DNA from: Planctobacterium sp047947135
Lineage (GTDB): Bacteria; Pseudomonadota; Gammaproteobacteria; Enterobacterales; Alteromonadaceae
Assembly (NCBI GenBank): GCA_047947135.1
Contig: CP170457.1
Span: 124,001-188,000, forward strand
Length of the DNA: 64,000 nucleotides
Reading direction: 5' to 3'
A model generated the notes under the pieces. That model was given only the letters and a program-made list of their open reading frames with translations, did no database searches and was not told the DNA's origin. A program made the translations under genes and the position numbers. Of this stretch, positions 37,209 through 45,062 are shown piece after piece. The first letter of the stretch is position 1. Each line of letters opens with the position of its first letter.

Positions 37209-37733
37209 TTATGCGTCTTGTTTATCTTTAATAGCCGTCAATACGCGGACAAACTTAGTAGGTACTTCGTTAATGGTACGTACAAACTTGCCAACAGGCG
37301 CTTTGAAGGTCGCAAGCAATTTAGCAAGCGCTTCGTCGCGTGTTGGAAGTGATGCAACTGCGTCCAATTTTTCAGGACCCAATAAACCACTACCGATAGA
37401 TAATGCAGTCACTTTCAAAGTTTCATTCGTTTTTGAATAATCTTTGAATAAACGTGCTGCACCACCTGGTGCATCCAATGAAAAGCCATAAATTAATGGA
37501 CCTTTCAAAGCATCGTCCATACCTGTGAACTTGCTATCAGCCAGAGCACGTCTCGCTAAAGTGTTACGAATAACCTTTAGATAAACGCCTTGCTCACGGG
37601 CTTTAACACGCAGTTCAGTAAGGTCTGCGACTTCCATTCCGCGGTATTCAGCGACGGCAACGGATAGAGCGCGAGATGCTACGTCACTTACTTCAGCAAC
37701 AATCTCTTTTTTTGCTTCTAAACCTAATGCCAC
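37209..37733 (-). CDS. rplJ: 50S ribosomal protein L10
   Basis: 174 residues from a GTG at 37733, chosen because the conserved N-terminus (ALGLEAKKEIVAEVSDVA) begins there and GAGGTGAT precedes it; the frame is open up to 37781 without homology. RNTLARRALADSKF and GGAARLFKDYSKTN are characteristic. L10 anchors the L12 stalk, and L10-(L12)4 represses its own mRNA by binding the leader at 37790-37950. Confidence 0.95.
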   Translation of the reverse strand: MALGLEAKKEIVAEVSDVASRALSVAVAEYRGMEVADLTELRVKAREQGVYLKVIRNTLARRALADSKFTGMDDALKGPLIYGFSLDAPGGAARLFKDYSKTNETLKVTALSIGSGLLGPEKLDAVASLPTRDEALAKLLATFKAPVGKFVRTINEVPTKFVRVLTAIKDKQDA

Positions 37734-37789
37734 TGAGATCACCTCTTGGTTAATCTGAAAGTAATGTGTTTCCACAGCCACTTTCAGGT

Positions 37790-37950
37790 TTCACAGATTG
37801 GCAGGTTTGGATGTCTCCTTGCCTGCCGTTCTACGGTGTTCTTTCTTCCCAGAGAGTCTGAGTCGAACCACCGTCTGCGTAGGTTGTTGGATTAAGCGAT
37901 TAACTTCATCGCACCTACGGTCTTGGACGGGAGCAAGCCTTCCCTTTTGA
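37790..37950 (-). promoter_or_regulatory. L10 autoregulatory leader
   Basis: The 240-base gap before rplJ holds nested stems: CGTAGGT (37878-37884) with ACCTACG (37913-37919), and inside it GCGAT (37896-37900) with ATCGC (37908-37912). A further GGCAGG/CCTGCC stem lies at 37800-37805/37822-37827. The GTAGGT...ACCTAC stem matches the E. coli L10-binding leader. The exact limits are approximate. Confidence 0.7.
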
Positions 37951-37976
37951 GGAATTCAAGCTCCAACCCACATTTC

Positions 37977-38675
37977 TTACTTGTTTTCCAGAGAACCCTG
38001 GTCAACAACAACACCGGCACCCATTGTCGTGCTCATGCTGATTTTTTTGATATAAGTACCCTTGGCAGAAGAAGGCTTCGCTTTCTTAAGCGCTTCTAAC
38101 AATGCTTCAAGGTTACCTTTAATTTGATCTTCTTCGAACGCAATCTTACCAATGCTGGCATGGATAATACCGTTCTTATCGTTGCGGTAGCGAACCTGAC
38201 CAGCTTTTGCATTTTTAACTGCAGTAGCGACGTCTGGCGTAACTGTACCCGTCTTAGGGTTTGGCATTAAACCACGAGGCCCAAGAATCTGGCCCAACTG
38301 ACCAACAACACGCATTGCATCAGGAGAAGCAACAACAACGTCGAAGTTCATTTCGCCTTTTTTGACTTGGTCAGCCAAATCTTCCATCCCTACGATGTCT
38401 GCGCCTGCTTCTTTTGCAGCGTCAGCGTTGGCACCCTGGGTGAATACCGCAACACGGACTTCTTTACCAGTGCCGTGAGGCAATACAGTCGCACCACGTA
38501 CGTTTTGGTCAGATTTACGTGCATCAACACCTAAGTTAACTGCAACATCAACACTTTCAGCGAATTTGGCAGTAGCAAATTCTTTCAATAAAGATACTGC
38601 TTCGCTGAATTCATATTCTTTAGCCGCGTCTACTTTTTCACGGATAGCGCGCATACGTTTAGTTAATTTCGCCAT
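37977..38675 (-). CDS. rplA: 50S ribosomal protein L1
   Basis: 232 residues, full length. Contains VNLGVDARKSDQNVRGATVL near the RNA-binding surface and the signature LGQILGPRGLMPNPKTGTV. L1 forms the mobile E-site stalk and represses rplK-rplA translation in E. coli. Its start is three bases after the rplK stop, so the two are coupled. Confidence 0.98.
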   Translation of the reverse strand: MAKLTKRMRAIREKVDAAKEYEFSEAVSLLKEFATAKFAESVDVAVNLGVDARKSDQNVRGATVLPHGTGKEVRVAVFTQGANADAAKEAGADIVGMEDLADQVKKGEMNFDVVVASPDAMRVVGQLGQILGPRGLMPNPKTGTVTPDVATAVKNAKAGQVRYRNDKNGIIHASIGKIAFEEDQIKGNLEALLEALKKAKPSSAKGTYIKKISMSTTMGAGVVVDQGSLENK

Positions 38676-38678
38676 GAC

Positions 38679-39107
38679 TTAGCCCTCTACTACCAAACCC
38701 ATACTGCGGGCAGAGCCAGCAATAGTATTTACCGCTGCGTCCATATCTGCAGCAGTTAAATCAGGTTCTTTAGTCTTTGCAATTTCTTCCAGTTGAGCAC
38801 GTGTCACTTTACCCACTTTTTCAGTGTTAGGACGGCCTGAACCACTCTTGATACCGGCAGCTTTCTTTAACAAGTAAGATGCGGGTGGAGTTTTGGTTTC
38901 GAACGTGAAAGAACGGTCATCATAAACAGTGATCTGAACAGGTACTGGTGCACCTTTTTCCAGACTGTCTGTTTGTGCGTTAAACGCCTTACAGAATTCC
39001 ATGATGTTTACACCATGCTGACCCAAAGCAGGACCAACTGGAGGACTCGGGTTTGCGGCACCCGCGGCAACTTGCAGCTTAATTAAGCCGATAACTTTTT
39101 TAGCCAT
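38679..39107 (-). CDS. rplK: 50S ribosomal protein L11
   Basis: 142 residues. N-terminal IKLQVAAGAANPSPPVGPAL with the proline pair of the thiostrepton/micrococcin site unchanged, and C-terminal rRNA-binding KSGSGRPNTEKVGKVTRAQL. It is part of the GTPase-associated centre and needed for RelA activation. First gene of rplKAJL-rpoBC, with its own promoter at 39195-39223. Confidence 0.98.
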   Translation of the reverse strand: MAKKVIGLIKLQVAAGAANPSPPVGPALGQHGVNIMEFCKAFNAQTDSLEKGAPVPVQITVYDDRSFTFETKTPPASYLLKKAAGIKSGSGRPNTEKVGKVTRAQLEEIAKTKEPDLTAADMDAAVNTIAGSARSMGLVVEG

Positions 39108-39182
39108 ATTCTCATCTCTTTTCTTTGGGTTGAACGCCTTGCAAATTCAGAGAAAACTTGCTCTAACGGCTCCCCATGTAAC

Positions 39183-39223
39183 AAAAGGCCGCAGATTATA
39201 TTTTAATCTACGGCCACTGACAA
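39183..39223 (-). promoter_or_regulatory. overlapping nusG terminator and rplK promoter
   Basis: Minus strand: TTGTCA (39223-39218), 17-bp spacer, TATAAT (39200-39195). The same bases form an inverted repeat, GGCCGTAGATT / AATCTGCGGCC (39215-39205 with 39197-39187), followed by TTTTGTT: a terminator for secE-nusG whose loop holds most of the -10. One mismatch in the stem. Confidence 0.7.
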
Positions 39224-39262
39224 GTGTTTCACTTGATTTTTTTCAAATTGTTTCTAATTCGT

Positions 39263-39799
39263 TCAGCCTTTTTCGACCTGACCAAATTCCAGTTCTACCG
39301 GAGTAGAACGACCAAAGATAAGCACCGATACTTTCAGGCGGCTCTTTTCGTAATCCACTTCTTCGACTACACCATTGAAATCGGCAAATGGACCATCGGT
39401 AACGCGAACAACCTCGCCTGGCTCGAATAATGTTTTTGGTTTTGGCTTGTCAACAGACTCTTCCAAACGGTTCAAAATCGCATCGGCTTCACGCTTGGTG
39501 ATAGGTGCTGGGCGATCTGTCGTACCACCAATGAACCCAAGTACGCGTGGAACACTTTTCACTAAGTGCCATGACGCATCGTTCATTTCCATTTCAACTA
39601 GCACATAACCTGGAAAAAACTTACGTTCACTTTTGCGCTTTTGACCTGCACGCATTTCCACCACTTCTTCAGTCGGGACCAAAACCTCACCGAAAAAGTC
39701 TTCCATGGCGTGCATTTTAATATGCTCTTCCAGAGTTTTCTTAACGCGTGCTTCGTAACCTGAGAATGCTTGTACCACGTACCATCTTTTATCAGACAT
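39263..39799 (-). CDS. nusG: transcription antitermination factor NusG
   Basis: 178 residues. NGN domain (KRWYVVQAFSGYEARVKKTL, then FPGYVLVEMEMND) and C-terminal KOW domain (GEVVRVTDGPFADFNGVVEE). It binds RNA polymerase and couples to Rho or ribosomal S10. It follows secE with a single base between stop and start, in the usual order. Confidence 0.98.
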   Translation of the reverse strand: MSDKRWYVVQAFSGYEARVKKTLEEHIKMHAMEDFFGEVLVPTEEVVEMRAGQKRKSERKFFPGYVLVEMEMNDASWHLVKSVPRVLGFIGGTTDRPAPITKREADAILNRLEESVDKPKPKTLFEPGEVVRVTDGPFADFNGVVEEVDYEKSRLKVSVLIFGRSTPVELEFGQVEKG

Positions 39800-39800
39800 C

Positions 39801-40178
39801 TTAGATACCTATACCTGTTACGAAACCTACGACACGAACAATGATTCCGTCCATGCCCCACAAAATAAGCGCCATTACTACTGTAGCAGCCAATACAATC
39901 AGGGTTGTTTGAGTCGCTTCTTGCCTGGTAGGCCAAACCACTTTTCTGACTTCAGTGCGAGATTCCTGCGCAAAGCCCAAAAAACGACTGCCTTTTTCAG
40001 TTCTCGCAGCGACAAGCAAAGCCACAATTACCGCAATAACAACACCGATGGCGCGGTATAATATCGACACCTCACCAAAATAATAGTTTCCTGCAACGGC
40101 ACCACCCAGTAATAAAATGGCGAATACCCATTTTATGGTGTCCATTGGACTGGAAGTGTTTACAGCACCTTCACTCAT
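39801..40178 (-). CDS. secE: preprotein translocase subunit SecE
   Basis: 125 residues with three membrane segments: two N-terminal (~15-58), as in enterobacterial SecE, then the conserved amphipathic helix and third segment (ESRTEVRKVVWPTRQEATQT, followed by a hydrophobic stretch). It clamps SecY in the SecYEG channel. Downstream of tRNA-Trp, upstream of nusG. Confidence 0.96.
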   Translation of the reverse strand: MSEGAVNTSSPMDTIKWVFAILLLGGAVAGNYYFGEVSILYRAIGVVIAVIVALLVAARTEKGSRFLGFAQESRTEVRKVVWPTRQEATQTTLIVLAATVVMALILWGMDGIIVRVVGFVTGIGI

Positions 40179-40212
40179 GTAATTACCTTTAACGTCAACG
40201 TTGCCTTATAAG

Positions 40213-40289
40213 TGGCAGGGGTGGAGGGATTCGAACCCCCAACCATCGGTTTTGGAGACCGCTGTTCTACCAATTGGAACTACACCCCT
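40213..40289 (-). tRNA. tRNA-Trp (CCA anticodon)
   Basis: 77 nt including encoded CCA. Acceptor stem AGGGGTG/CACCCCT, anticodon loop CTCCAAA between CGGT and ACCG, T arm GGTTCGAATCC. Located before secE as in E. coli (trpT-secE-nusG). Confidence 0.96.
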
Positions 40290-40392
40290 AGCGTTAGCTG
40301 CAATATTGCAACTAACAAAAACTTGTTCCTACCTTGCATCTGACGGTGTCGGATTTGGTTTTCGAGAAAGTCGATATCAAGGCGGGAGCGGT

Positions 40393-40420
40393 ATTATACT
40401 GATTGTCCATTCGGTTACAA
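40393..40420 (-). promoter_or_regulatory. promoter of tRNA-Trp-secE-nusG
   Basis: Minus strand TTGTAA (40420-40415), 16-bp spacer, TATAAT (40398-40393), then a C-rich discriminator (ACCGCTCCCG), about 100 bases upstream of the tRNA. Confidence 0.65.
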
Positions 40421-40524
40421 GAATTATCTAACAGCAGGCCCATATAGGGTTAATTTTACATTTTCGTTCGCTAGCGCGGCAGATCTCAGTATAATTGCGT
40501 CAGAATAATTAAGTGATTGAAGCA

Positions 40525-41826
40525 ATGAAATTCCCAGGTCGACGAAAACACCAACATTATTTCCCCGTTAATAATAAAAATATAGACTTTGTCAAACCAC
40601 AACGCATACCGTTTAAACAAAGTTACATCGTTGGAATAGACCAAATACTTGTCGACATTGAAGCAAAAGTCGAAGACAGCTTCCTTCAAAAGTACGGTCT
40701 GATTAGAAGTATGTCACAAGTTATTAGTGACGATATTGCAGAAAATTTATATAACGAGCTCGTTGCAAATAATCTTATCAATTACGAATTCGCCGGTGGC
40801 ACAATCGGCAATACGCTGCACAATTATTCTGTTTTGGCCGATGACCGTTCAGTTCTGCTGGGGGTCATGTCAGAGAACATAAAAATCGGTAGTTACTCTT
40901 ATCGTTACCTAAGCAATACATCAAGTCGTGTTGACCTTAATCATCTTCAGCCCGTTGACGGGCCCATTGGTCGCTGTTTTACGTTGATTGATAGCTCGGG
41001 CGAAAGGACCTTTGCTATTAGCCCGGGGAAAATCAATCAACTCAAGCCGGAGAGCATCAAAGAAGAACTCATTGCCGGCTCTTCTGCTCTTGTGATCAGT
41101 GCTTATCTAATGCGCACAGAGCCGGGCGACACCATGACAGCCGCCGCAACGAAAGCCGTTAAATTAGCGAACGAGGCAAACGTGCCTGTTGTCTTGACGC
41201 TTGGTACAAAATTTCTCATTGAGCAAGATCCAGCATGGTGGCAAAACTTCGTCGCTTCACATGTTGATATCCTAACCATGAATGAAGAAGAAGCGGAGGC
41301 CATTACGGGTTTAAAAGATCCATTATTGGCTACTGATAAGGCGCTTGATTGGGTCGATATGGTCATGTGCACAGCCGGACCGCAAGGATTATTTATGGGC
41401 GGTCACGTTGACAAGGAATTCTTGCGGGAAACAGAACGAGAATTTTTTGATGCTGCAGTTGCCGAATTTAACCGTTACGAATACTCCCGGCCAATGCGCC
41501 TAAAAGATTGCCGAAACGCCACGCGAGTATTCACTCACATATCTCCCTATATGGGCGGCCCTGACAAAATAAAGAATACCAATGGTGCTGGAGATGGGGC
41601 ACTCGCTGCCGTGCTTCACGATATTTGCGCTAACGAATATCATAAACTCAATGTTGAACACTCCAGTAAACACGAACAACCTGCCCTGACCTATTCCTCT
41701 TTCTCTCAAATCAGTAAATATGCAAATCGAGTTAGTTACGAGGTTTTAGCGCAACATGCGCCCAGGCTAACCAAAGGACTTCCTGAGCGGGAAGAGGGTT
41801 TAGACCAGGCTTATTGGGCGACCTGA
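40525..41826 (+). CDS. gsk: inosine-guanosine kinase
   Basis: 433 residues from the ATG at 40525, which restores the E. coli N-terminus (MKFPG, then KHYFPVN-like); a GTG at 40513 is in frame. PfkB-family fold: FAGGTIGNTLHNYSVLADDR substrate region and the anion hole/catalytic Asp motif TNGAGDGALAA. C-terminal ANRVSYEVLAQHAPRLTKGL is conserved. It phosphorylates guanosine and inosine in purine salvage. It is divergent from the tRNA-Trp-secE promoter. Confidence 0.95.
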   Translation: MKFPGRRKHQHYFPVNNKNIDFVKPQRIPFKQSYIVGIDQILVDIEAKVEDSFLQKYGLIRSMSQVISDDIAENLYNELVANNLINYEFAGGTIGNTLHNYSVLADDRSVLLGVMSENIKIGSYSYRYLSNTSSRVDLNHLQPVDGPIGRCFTLIDSSGERTFAISPGKINQLKPESIKEELIAGSSALVISAYLMRTEPGDTMTAAATKAVKLANEANVPVVLTLGTKFLIEQDPAWWQNFVASHVDILTMNEEEAEAITGLKDPLLATDKALDWVDMVMCTAGPQGLFMGGHVDKEFLRETEREFFDAAVAEFNRYEYSRPMRLKDCRNATRVFTHISPYMGGPDKIKNTNGAGDGALAAVLHDICANEYHKLNVEHSSKHEQPALTYSSFSQISKYANRVSYEVLAQHAPRLTKGLPEREEGLDQAYWAT

Positions 41827-41847
41827 ACCTTCTCGTCATAAATAAAT

Positions 41848-41911
41848 TACAATTGTAGTCTTGACTTATTTGATTACAGGTGTAATTCTTATCGTAAGAA
41901 TTACAAACGTA
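41848..41911 (+). promoter_or_regulatory. BlaI-type operator and promoter
   Basis: Three TACAnnTGTA-like boxes at 41848-41857 (TACAATTGTA), 41875-41884 (TACAGGTGTA) and 41902-41911 (TACAAACGTA). TGTAATTCTTA (41881-41891) and TAAGAATTACA (41895-41905) are perfect 11-bp arms. A -35 TTGACT (41861-41866) and -10-like TAATTC (41883-41888) overlap box 2, so repressor binding would block RNA polymerase. Confidence 0.75.
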
Positions 41912-41922
41912 ATTGGTAAGCA

Positions 41923-42294
41923 ATGGATATTTCCAAAACAGAACTTGAGGTCATGCAAGTCATTTGGGGTAACAACCCAGTTAGCTCGGCAGAGGTCGTC
42001 ATATTACTCAATGAAAAAAGAGAGTGGCATGAAAAAACAGTAAAAACCCTGCTCGGTCGTTTAGTCAAAAAACAAGCCCTGTCATATAGCAAAGATGGCA
42101 AGAAGTATTTATATAGCCCACTGATTTCTGAAAAAGCGTATCAACAGAAAGAAAGCACCAGCTTTATTAGCCGGCTTTTTCGTGGCCGCGTCTCACCTCT
42201 GGTCGCAGGTTTTGCAAAACAAGAGAAACTGTCCAGACAGGATATAGAAGAATTAAAGCAGGTGATTGAAAACTGGGAGAAGGACAATGATTGA
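41923..42294 (+). CDS. BlaI/MecI/CopY-family repressor
   Basis: 123 residues. N-terminal winged helix (MDISKTELEVMQVIWGNNPV; WHEKTVKTLLGRLVKKQALS) and a helical C-terminal dimerisation region with SPLVAGFAKQEKLSRQDIEEL. BlaI proteins dimerise on TACA-nn-TGTA operators and are cleaved when the partner M56 sensor is triggered. Its stop overlaps the start of that partner gene by 8 bases, and matching boxes lie upstream, so autoregulation of the three-gene operon is very likely. Confidence 0.9.
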   Translation: MDISKTELEVMQVIWGNNPVSSAEVVILLNEKREWHEKTVKTLLGRLVKKQALSYSKDGKKYLYSPLISEKAYQQKESTSFISRLFRGRVSPLVAGFAKQEKLSRQDIEELKQVIENWEKDND

Positions 42295-43519
42295 TTGGTT
42301 TTTTCAGCAATCAATTGTACTGAGCCTTTTAATACTTTTGCTCGCCATAATATATCGTGTCGCACTTAGTACCATAGGAGCAAAAAACTACTATTGCTTA
42401 TGGCTCATCATTCCGACACAACTTATTCTGTCATTAACAATTCAGGACGCTGCACTTATAAATGACGCACAAGTCTCGACTTACGTTGTATCTGCAAACA
42501 ACACTGTTAATACATTGCAACAAAGTATTATATCGCAACTGCCGAATATAACGATTTTCTGGGGTGCCGGCTTCTGCCTCTTCTCAGGGCTTTTGTTAAC
42601 GCAACATTATCACGCCATCAAGCAGCTTCGTATCAGGCCCGTCAGTAACGACAATTACACAGAAATGTCGGGAGACAGGATCAGGGTATTCGAGAGCAGC
42701 ATGCTGAACTCGCCAATGATTACTGGTCTGATATTTCCCAAAATCGTTTTGCCTATTGGTTTTTCCGCGCATCCCAGGTTAATTCAAAAACTGCTGTTCA
42801 AACATGAACTCGTCCATTTTCAACGTGGTGATCTGTGGTGGAATACTCTTGCAGTCGCTTTGTTATTGGCATTTTGGTTTAACCCGATAATGTGGTTTGG
42901 CTACCGTAGATTCAGACAGACACAAGAGTTGGCATGTGATTCACAAGTATTAAAAGATCAGAGTGAAGAAACTTGCCTGAGTTATGCCAAAGCGTTTCTG
43001 GAACAGTCTTTTGTTCAGCAACGTATGACGTTCACATCTCTTTATTATGGAGGAAAACAAAATATGAAAGACCGTATCAAAAACATGCGCACCAGACATC
43101 ATAGTAAGCTGTTGCTACCGCCATTGCTTGCTGTTTTGATCTCAACATTGGGTATATCGCAGGCCATCAGTGGCAACCACGCTCAACAGGATAAAAAATT
43201 CATTGACGGCGTGCATCCAACCATGCGTATTGAACCGCTGTACCCGAAAGAAGCGGCGGAACAAGGTATCGAGGGTAGCGTGGTACTGCAATTTAGTATC
43301 AATACAGATGGTAGCGTGGGTGACATCCACATTGTGAAATCTACACCGGAAAATGTATTTGATAAATCCGCGATGACGGCACTTTCTCAATGGACCTATA
43401 CCAGGCCTAACGTAAAAATGAAGAACATGCTGGTACAGCTGGATTATCTACTGAGTGAAAAAAGTAGTAAAAACCTGTTGTCAAACTTAGAGCAAATCAG
43501 CGTCGCTCCGCGAAAATGA
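42287..43519 (+). CDS. BlaR1-like M56 peptidase fused to a TonB C-terminal domain
   Basis: 410 residues from the ATG at 42287 inside the blaI-like stop region. Membrane segments (~8-45, ~85-105, ~190-215, ~285-300) enclose an M56 zinc peptidase domain with HELVH (FKHELVHFQRGDLWWN) and QELACD downstream. Instead of the beta-lactam-binding domain of BlaR1, residues ~320-395 form a TonB-C domain (RIEPLYPKEAAEQGIEGSVV; ALSQWTYTRP). It probably senses an envelope signal and cleaves the repressor. The signal is unknown. Confidence 0.87.
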   Translation: MIDWFFQQSIVLSLLILLLAIIYRVALSTIGAKNYYCLWLIIPTQLILSLTIQDAALINDAQVSTYVVSANNTVNTLQQSIISQLPNITIFWGAGFCLFSGLLLTQHYHAIKQLRIRPVSNDNYTEMSGDRIRVFESSMLNSPMITGLIFPKIVLPIGFSAHPRLIQKLLFKHELVHFQRGDLWWNTLAVALLLAFWFNPIMWFGYRRFRQTQELACDSQVLKDQSEETCLSYAKAFLEQSFVQQRMTFTSLYYGGKQNMKDRIKNMRTRHHSKLLLPPLLAVLISTLGISQAISGNHAQQDKKFIDGVHPTMRIEPLYPKEAAEQGIEGSVVLQFSINTDGSVGDIHIVKSTPENVFDKSAMTALSQWTYTRPNVKMKNMLVQLDYLLSEKSSKNLLSNLEQISVAPRK

Positions 43520-43561
43520 TGGGGGGGCATTAAGCCTCCTCTGAATTACAAGGATGTATGA

Positions 43562-44272
43562 ATGCTATATATCAACTTGCGCCTGATAATCGCCACTATG
43601 CTACTGCTAATTATTGGCGGTTGTCAGAGCCTGACCATACACGTAACGACACAAGGTATCAAAGCAGAGCGCCTGGAGATCCTTAGACAGTCCTTGAGCG
43701 AAGTTGCTGATGAAGTCGTCATCACCGAACTGACAATTCCAAAAAAATTTCCCAATACCGTTATCGCTGTCAATCCAGCCTATGTTGACTATGCCAGGTT
43801 GGCCAGCATTCAGGATAGGTTATGGAGCCATAATTTTGGGGTAGCAACGGAGTTGCGTTTTGCGCAGGGCAATCACTTTTACCTTAAAAGCAACATAGGG
43901 ATTTACCTGCGTCATCCAGCACTGCAACGAGTCCCTATGATTCCCCCTTATTTACGCACCCAATATTGTGAATTTGCCGACGCCACTTTGATGTTTAACA
44001 AGGATTACACTTTTCAGTTGGAATACGAAAATACAGAGGACATCATGGGGGACCTATTGACTTCTGCTGGCGTGTGGCAATTCAATGGCCAACAGCTGTT
44101 TTTGTTGGATGCTAAAGGCGAACAGTTGCAAAAGTTCGAGTTATCCAGGCAGACAAAAGATACCCAATGGGGTCCTAAGCCTGCTGATGTCTACATTGCC
44201 CAGCACGTAAGTGATTTTTCACCATTAAATTGTGAGTTTCTGATTATTTATGTTCAGGAATCGGTGACATAG
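43562..44272 (+). CDS. lipoprotein of unknown function
   Basis: 236 residues. N-terminal lipoprotein signal with I-G-G-C at about residue 21. The mature part starts SLTIHVTTQGIKAERLEILR, a possible LytR/OmpA-like alpha-beta segment (periplasmic), and ends with a beta-rich region (TFQLEYENTEDIMG; GVWQFNGQQLFLLD). I do not recognise the family. It is 42 bases downstream of the M56-TonB gene on the same strand, so probably part of its regulon and perhaps the envelope output of that system. Confidence 0.7.
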   Translation: MLYINLRLIIATMLLLIIGGCQSLTIHVTTQGIKAERLEILRQSLSEVADEVVITELTIPKKFPNTVIAVNPAYVDYARLASIQDRLWSHNFGVATELRFAQGNHFYLKSNIGIYLRHPALQRVPMIPPYLRTQYCEFADATLMFNKDYTFQLEYENTEDIMGDLLTSAGVWQFNGQQLFLLDAKGEQLQKFELSRQTKDTQWGPKPADVYIAQHVSDFSPLNCEFLIIYVQESVT

Positions 44273-44387
44273 TTACGGCCCCGAATCAACACCGTTCCTG
44301 AGTTTCCACCTTAAAAACCTAACACAACATCGGCAATCCTGTTGCAAAGAATACTGTAGTGTCCTGTAAAAATACCTTAGTCTTCTT

Positions 44388-44708
44388 TTATAGACACAAA
44401 ATACGGCATTGGGTTTGGGATTGTCCATGAACCAAGTTCGCTGCATTGCCATGATCTGAATTGTAACTCTGATGCATTTCAACACCGCGGCTTTGGGCGG
44501 TCAGGAACATAGAGTACCAGGCCTGGCAAACTTCTGGCGGCACACCATTGCTTTCAGTGTGTATCCGACACAAATAATGCACTCCGTGCCCCGCATTTAC
44601 CTGGAGCATTCCTCCTTTCGGAGAAAGCGCAACAAATTTAACCTTACCGGAGCAGGTGTATGTGGCCGCACTGGCCATTGCCCCGAACGCGTAAAACATA
44701 AAAAACAC
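44388..44708 (-). CDS. small secreted cysteine-containing protein, possibly decaying
   Basis: 106 residues as called from a GTG at 44708. The pattern TCSGKV...HYLCRI...NGVPPEVCQAWYSMFLTA resembles small exported proteins of marine gammaproteobacteria (from memory). The called start lacks a ribosome site. Reading back in frame gives TKSLLLQFIVFFMFYAFGAM, a full signal peptide, preceded by ATT at 44738 and AAGGA, so the original ATG may have mutated. The C-terminus after YNSD also looks unusual and could be frameshifted. Expression is doubtful. Confidence 0.45.
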   Translation of the reverse strand: MFFMFYAFGAMASAATYTCSGKVKFVALSPKGGMLQVNAGHGVHYLCRIHTESNGVPPEVCQAWYSMFLTAQSRGVEMHQSYNSDHGNAANLVHGQSQTQCRILCL

Positions 44709-44759
44709 TATAAATTGTAATAGAAGACTTTTAGTAATGACTGATATTCCTTAGCGAAT

Positions 44760-44985
44760 CATTTAATAATTACCAAAAGGGGCAACAGAGATTCCTGTCG
44801 GCACCAATTGCATCCAATACAGGCTCATTAGAACGCTCGTCGTAAACACGTCCCTGATGATCGGCACCCAGCCTCGCCATCCATGGCGAGTCGTGCGGCC
44901 CTGGCCGAGCAGTGCTCGTCCCTGGACGGGCCTTACCCTTCGGGCCGTCCTCCGGACGTTAAAAATCGTTCCGGGCGATTTTTTC
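44760..44985. other. GC-rich intergenic stretch with stacked palindromes downstream of tufB
   Basis: No ORF is supported. Between 44870 and 44985 there are several short dyads: CGCC-ATCCAT-GGCG, GGCC-CT-GGCC, CGTCC-CT-GGACG, and a terminator-like AAAAATCG (44961-44968) / CGATTTTT (44976-44983). Composition is much richer in G+C than the neighbours, like dispersed intergenic repeat elements. Only one copy is seen in the window. Confidence 0.4.
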
Positions 44986-45009
44986 ACTGCGTTTCGGTGG
45001 CCTTAAATG

Positions 45010-45036
45010 AAAAAAGCTGCCATAAGGCAGCTTTTT
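45010..45036 (-). terminator. intrinsic terminator after tufB
   Basis: AAAAAGCTGCC (45011-45021) and GGCAGCTTTTT (45026-45036), 4-nt loop ATAA, 27 bases past the tufB stop. Same stem as the tufA terminator. Confidence 0.85.
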
Positions 45037-45062
45037 AACATTTAACCGTGTTGGTTAAGATT

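Noticed and set aside
40201..40431. Short plus-strand open frame across tRNA-Trp
   Set aside because: It overlaps the tRNA and secE promoter and is a typical artefact of tRNA sequence.
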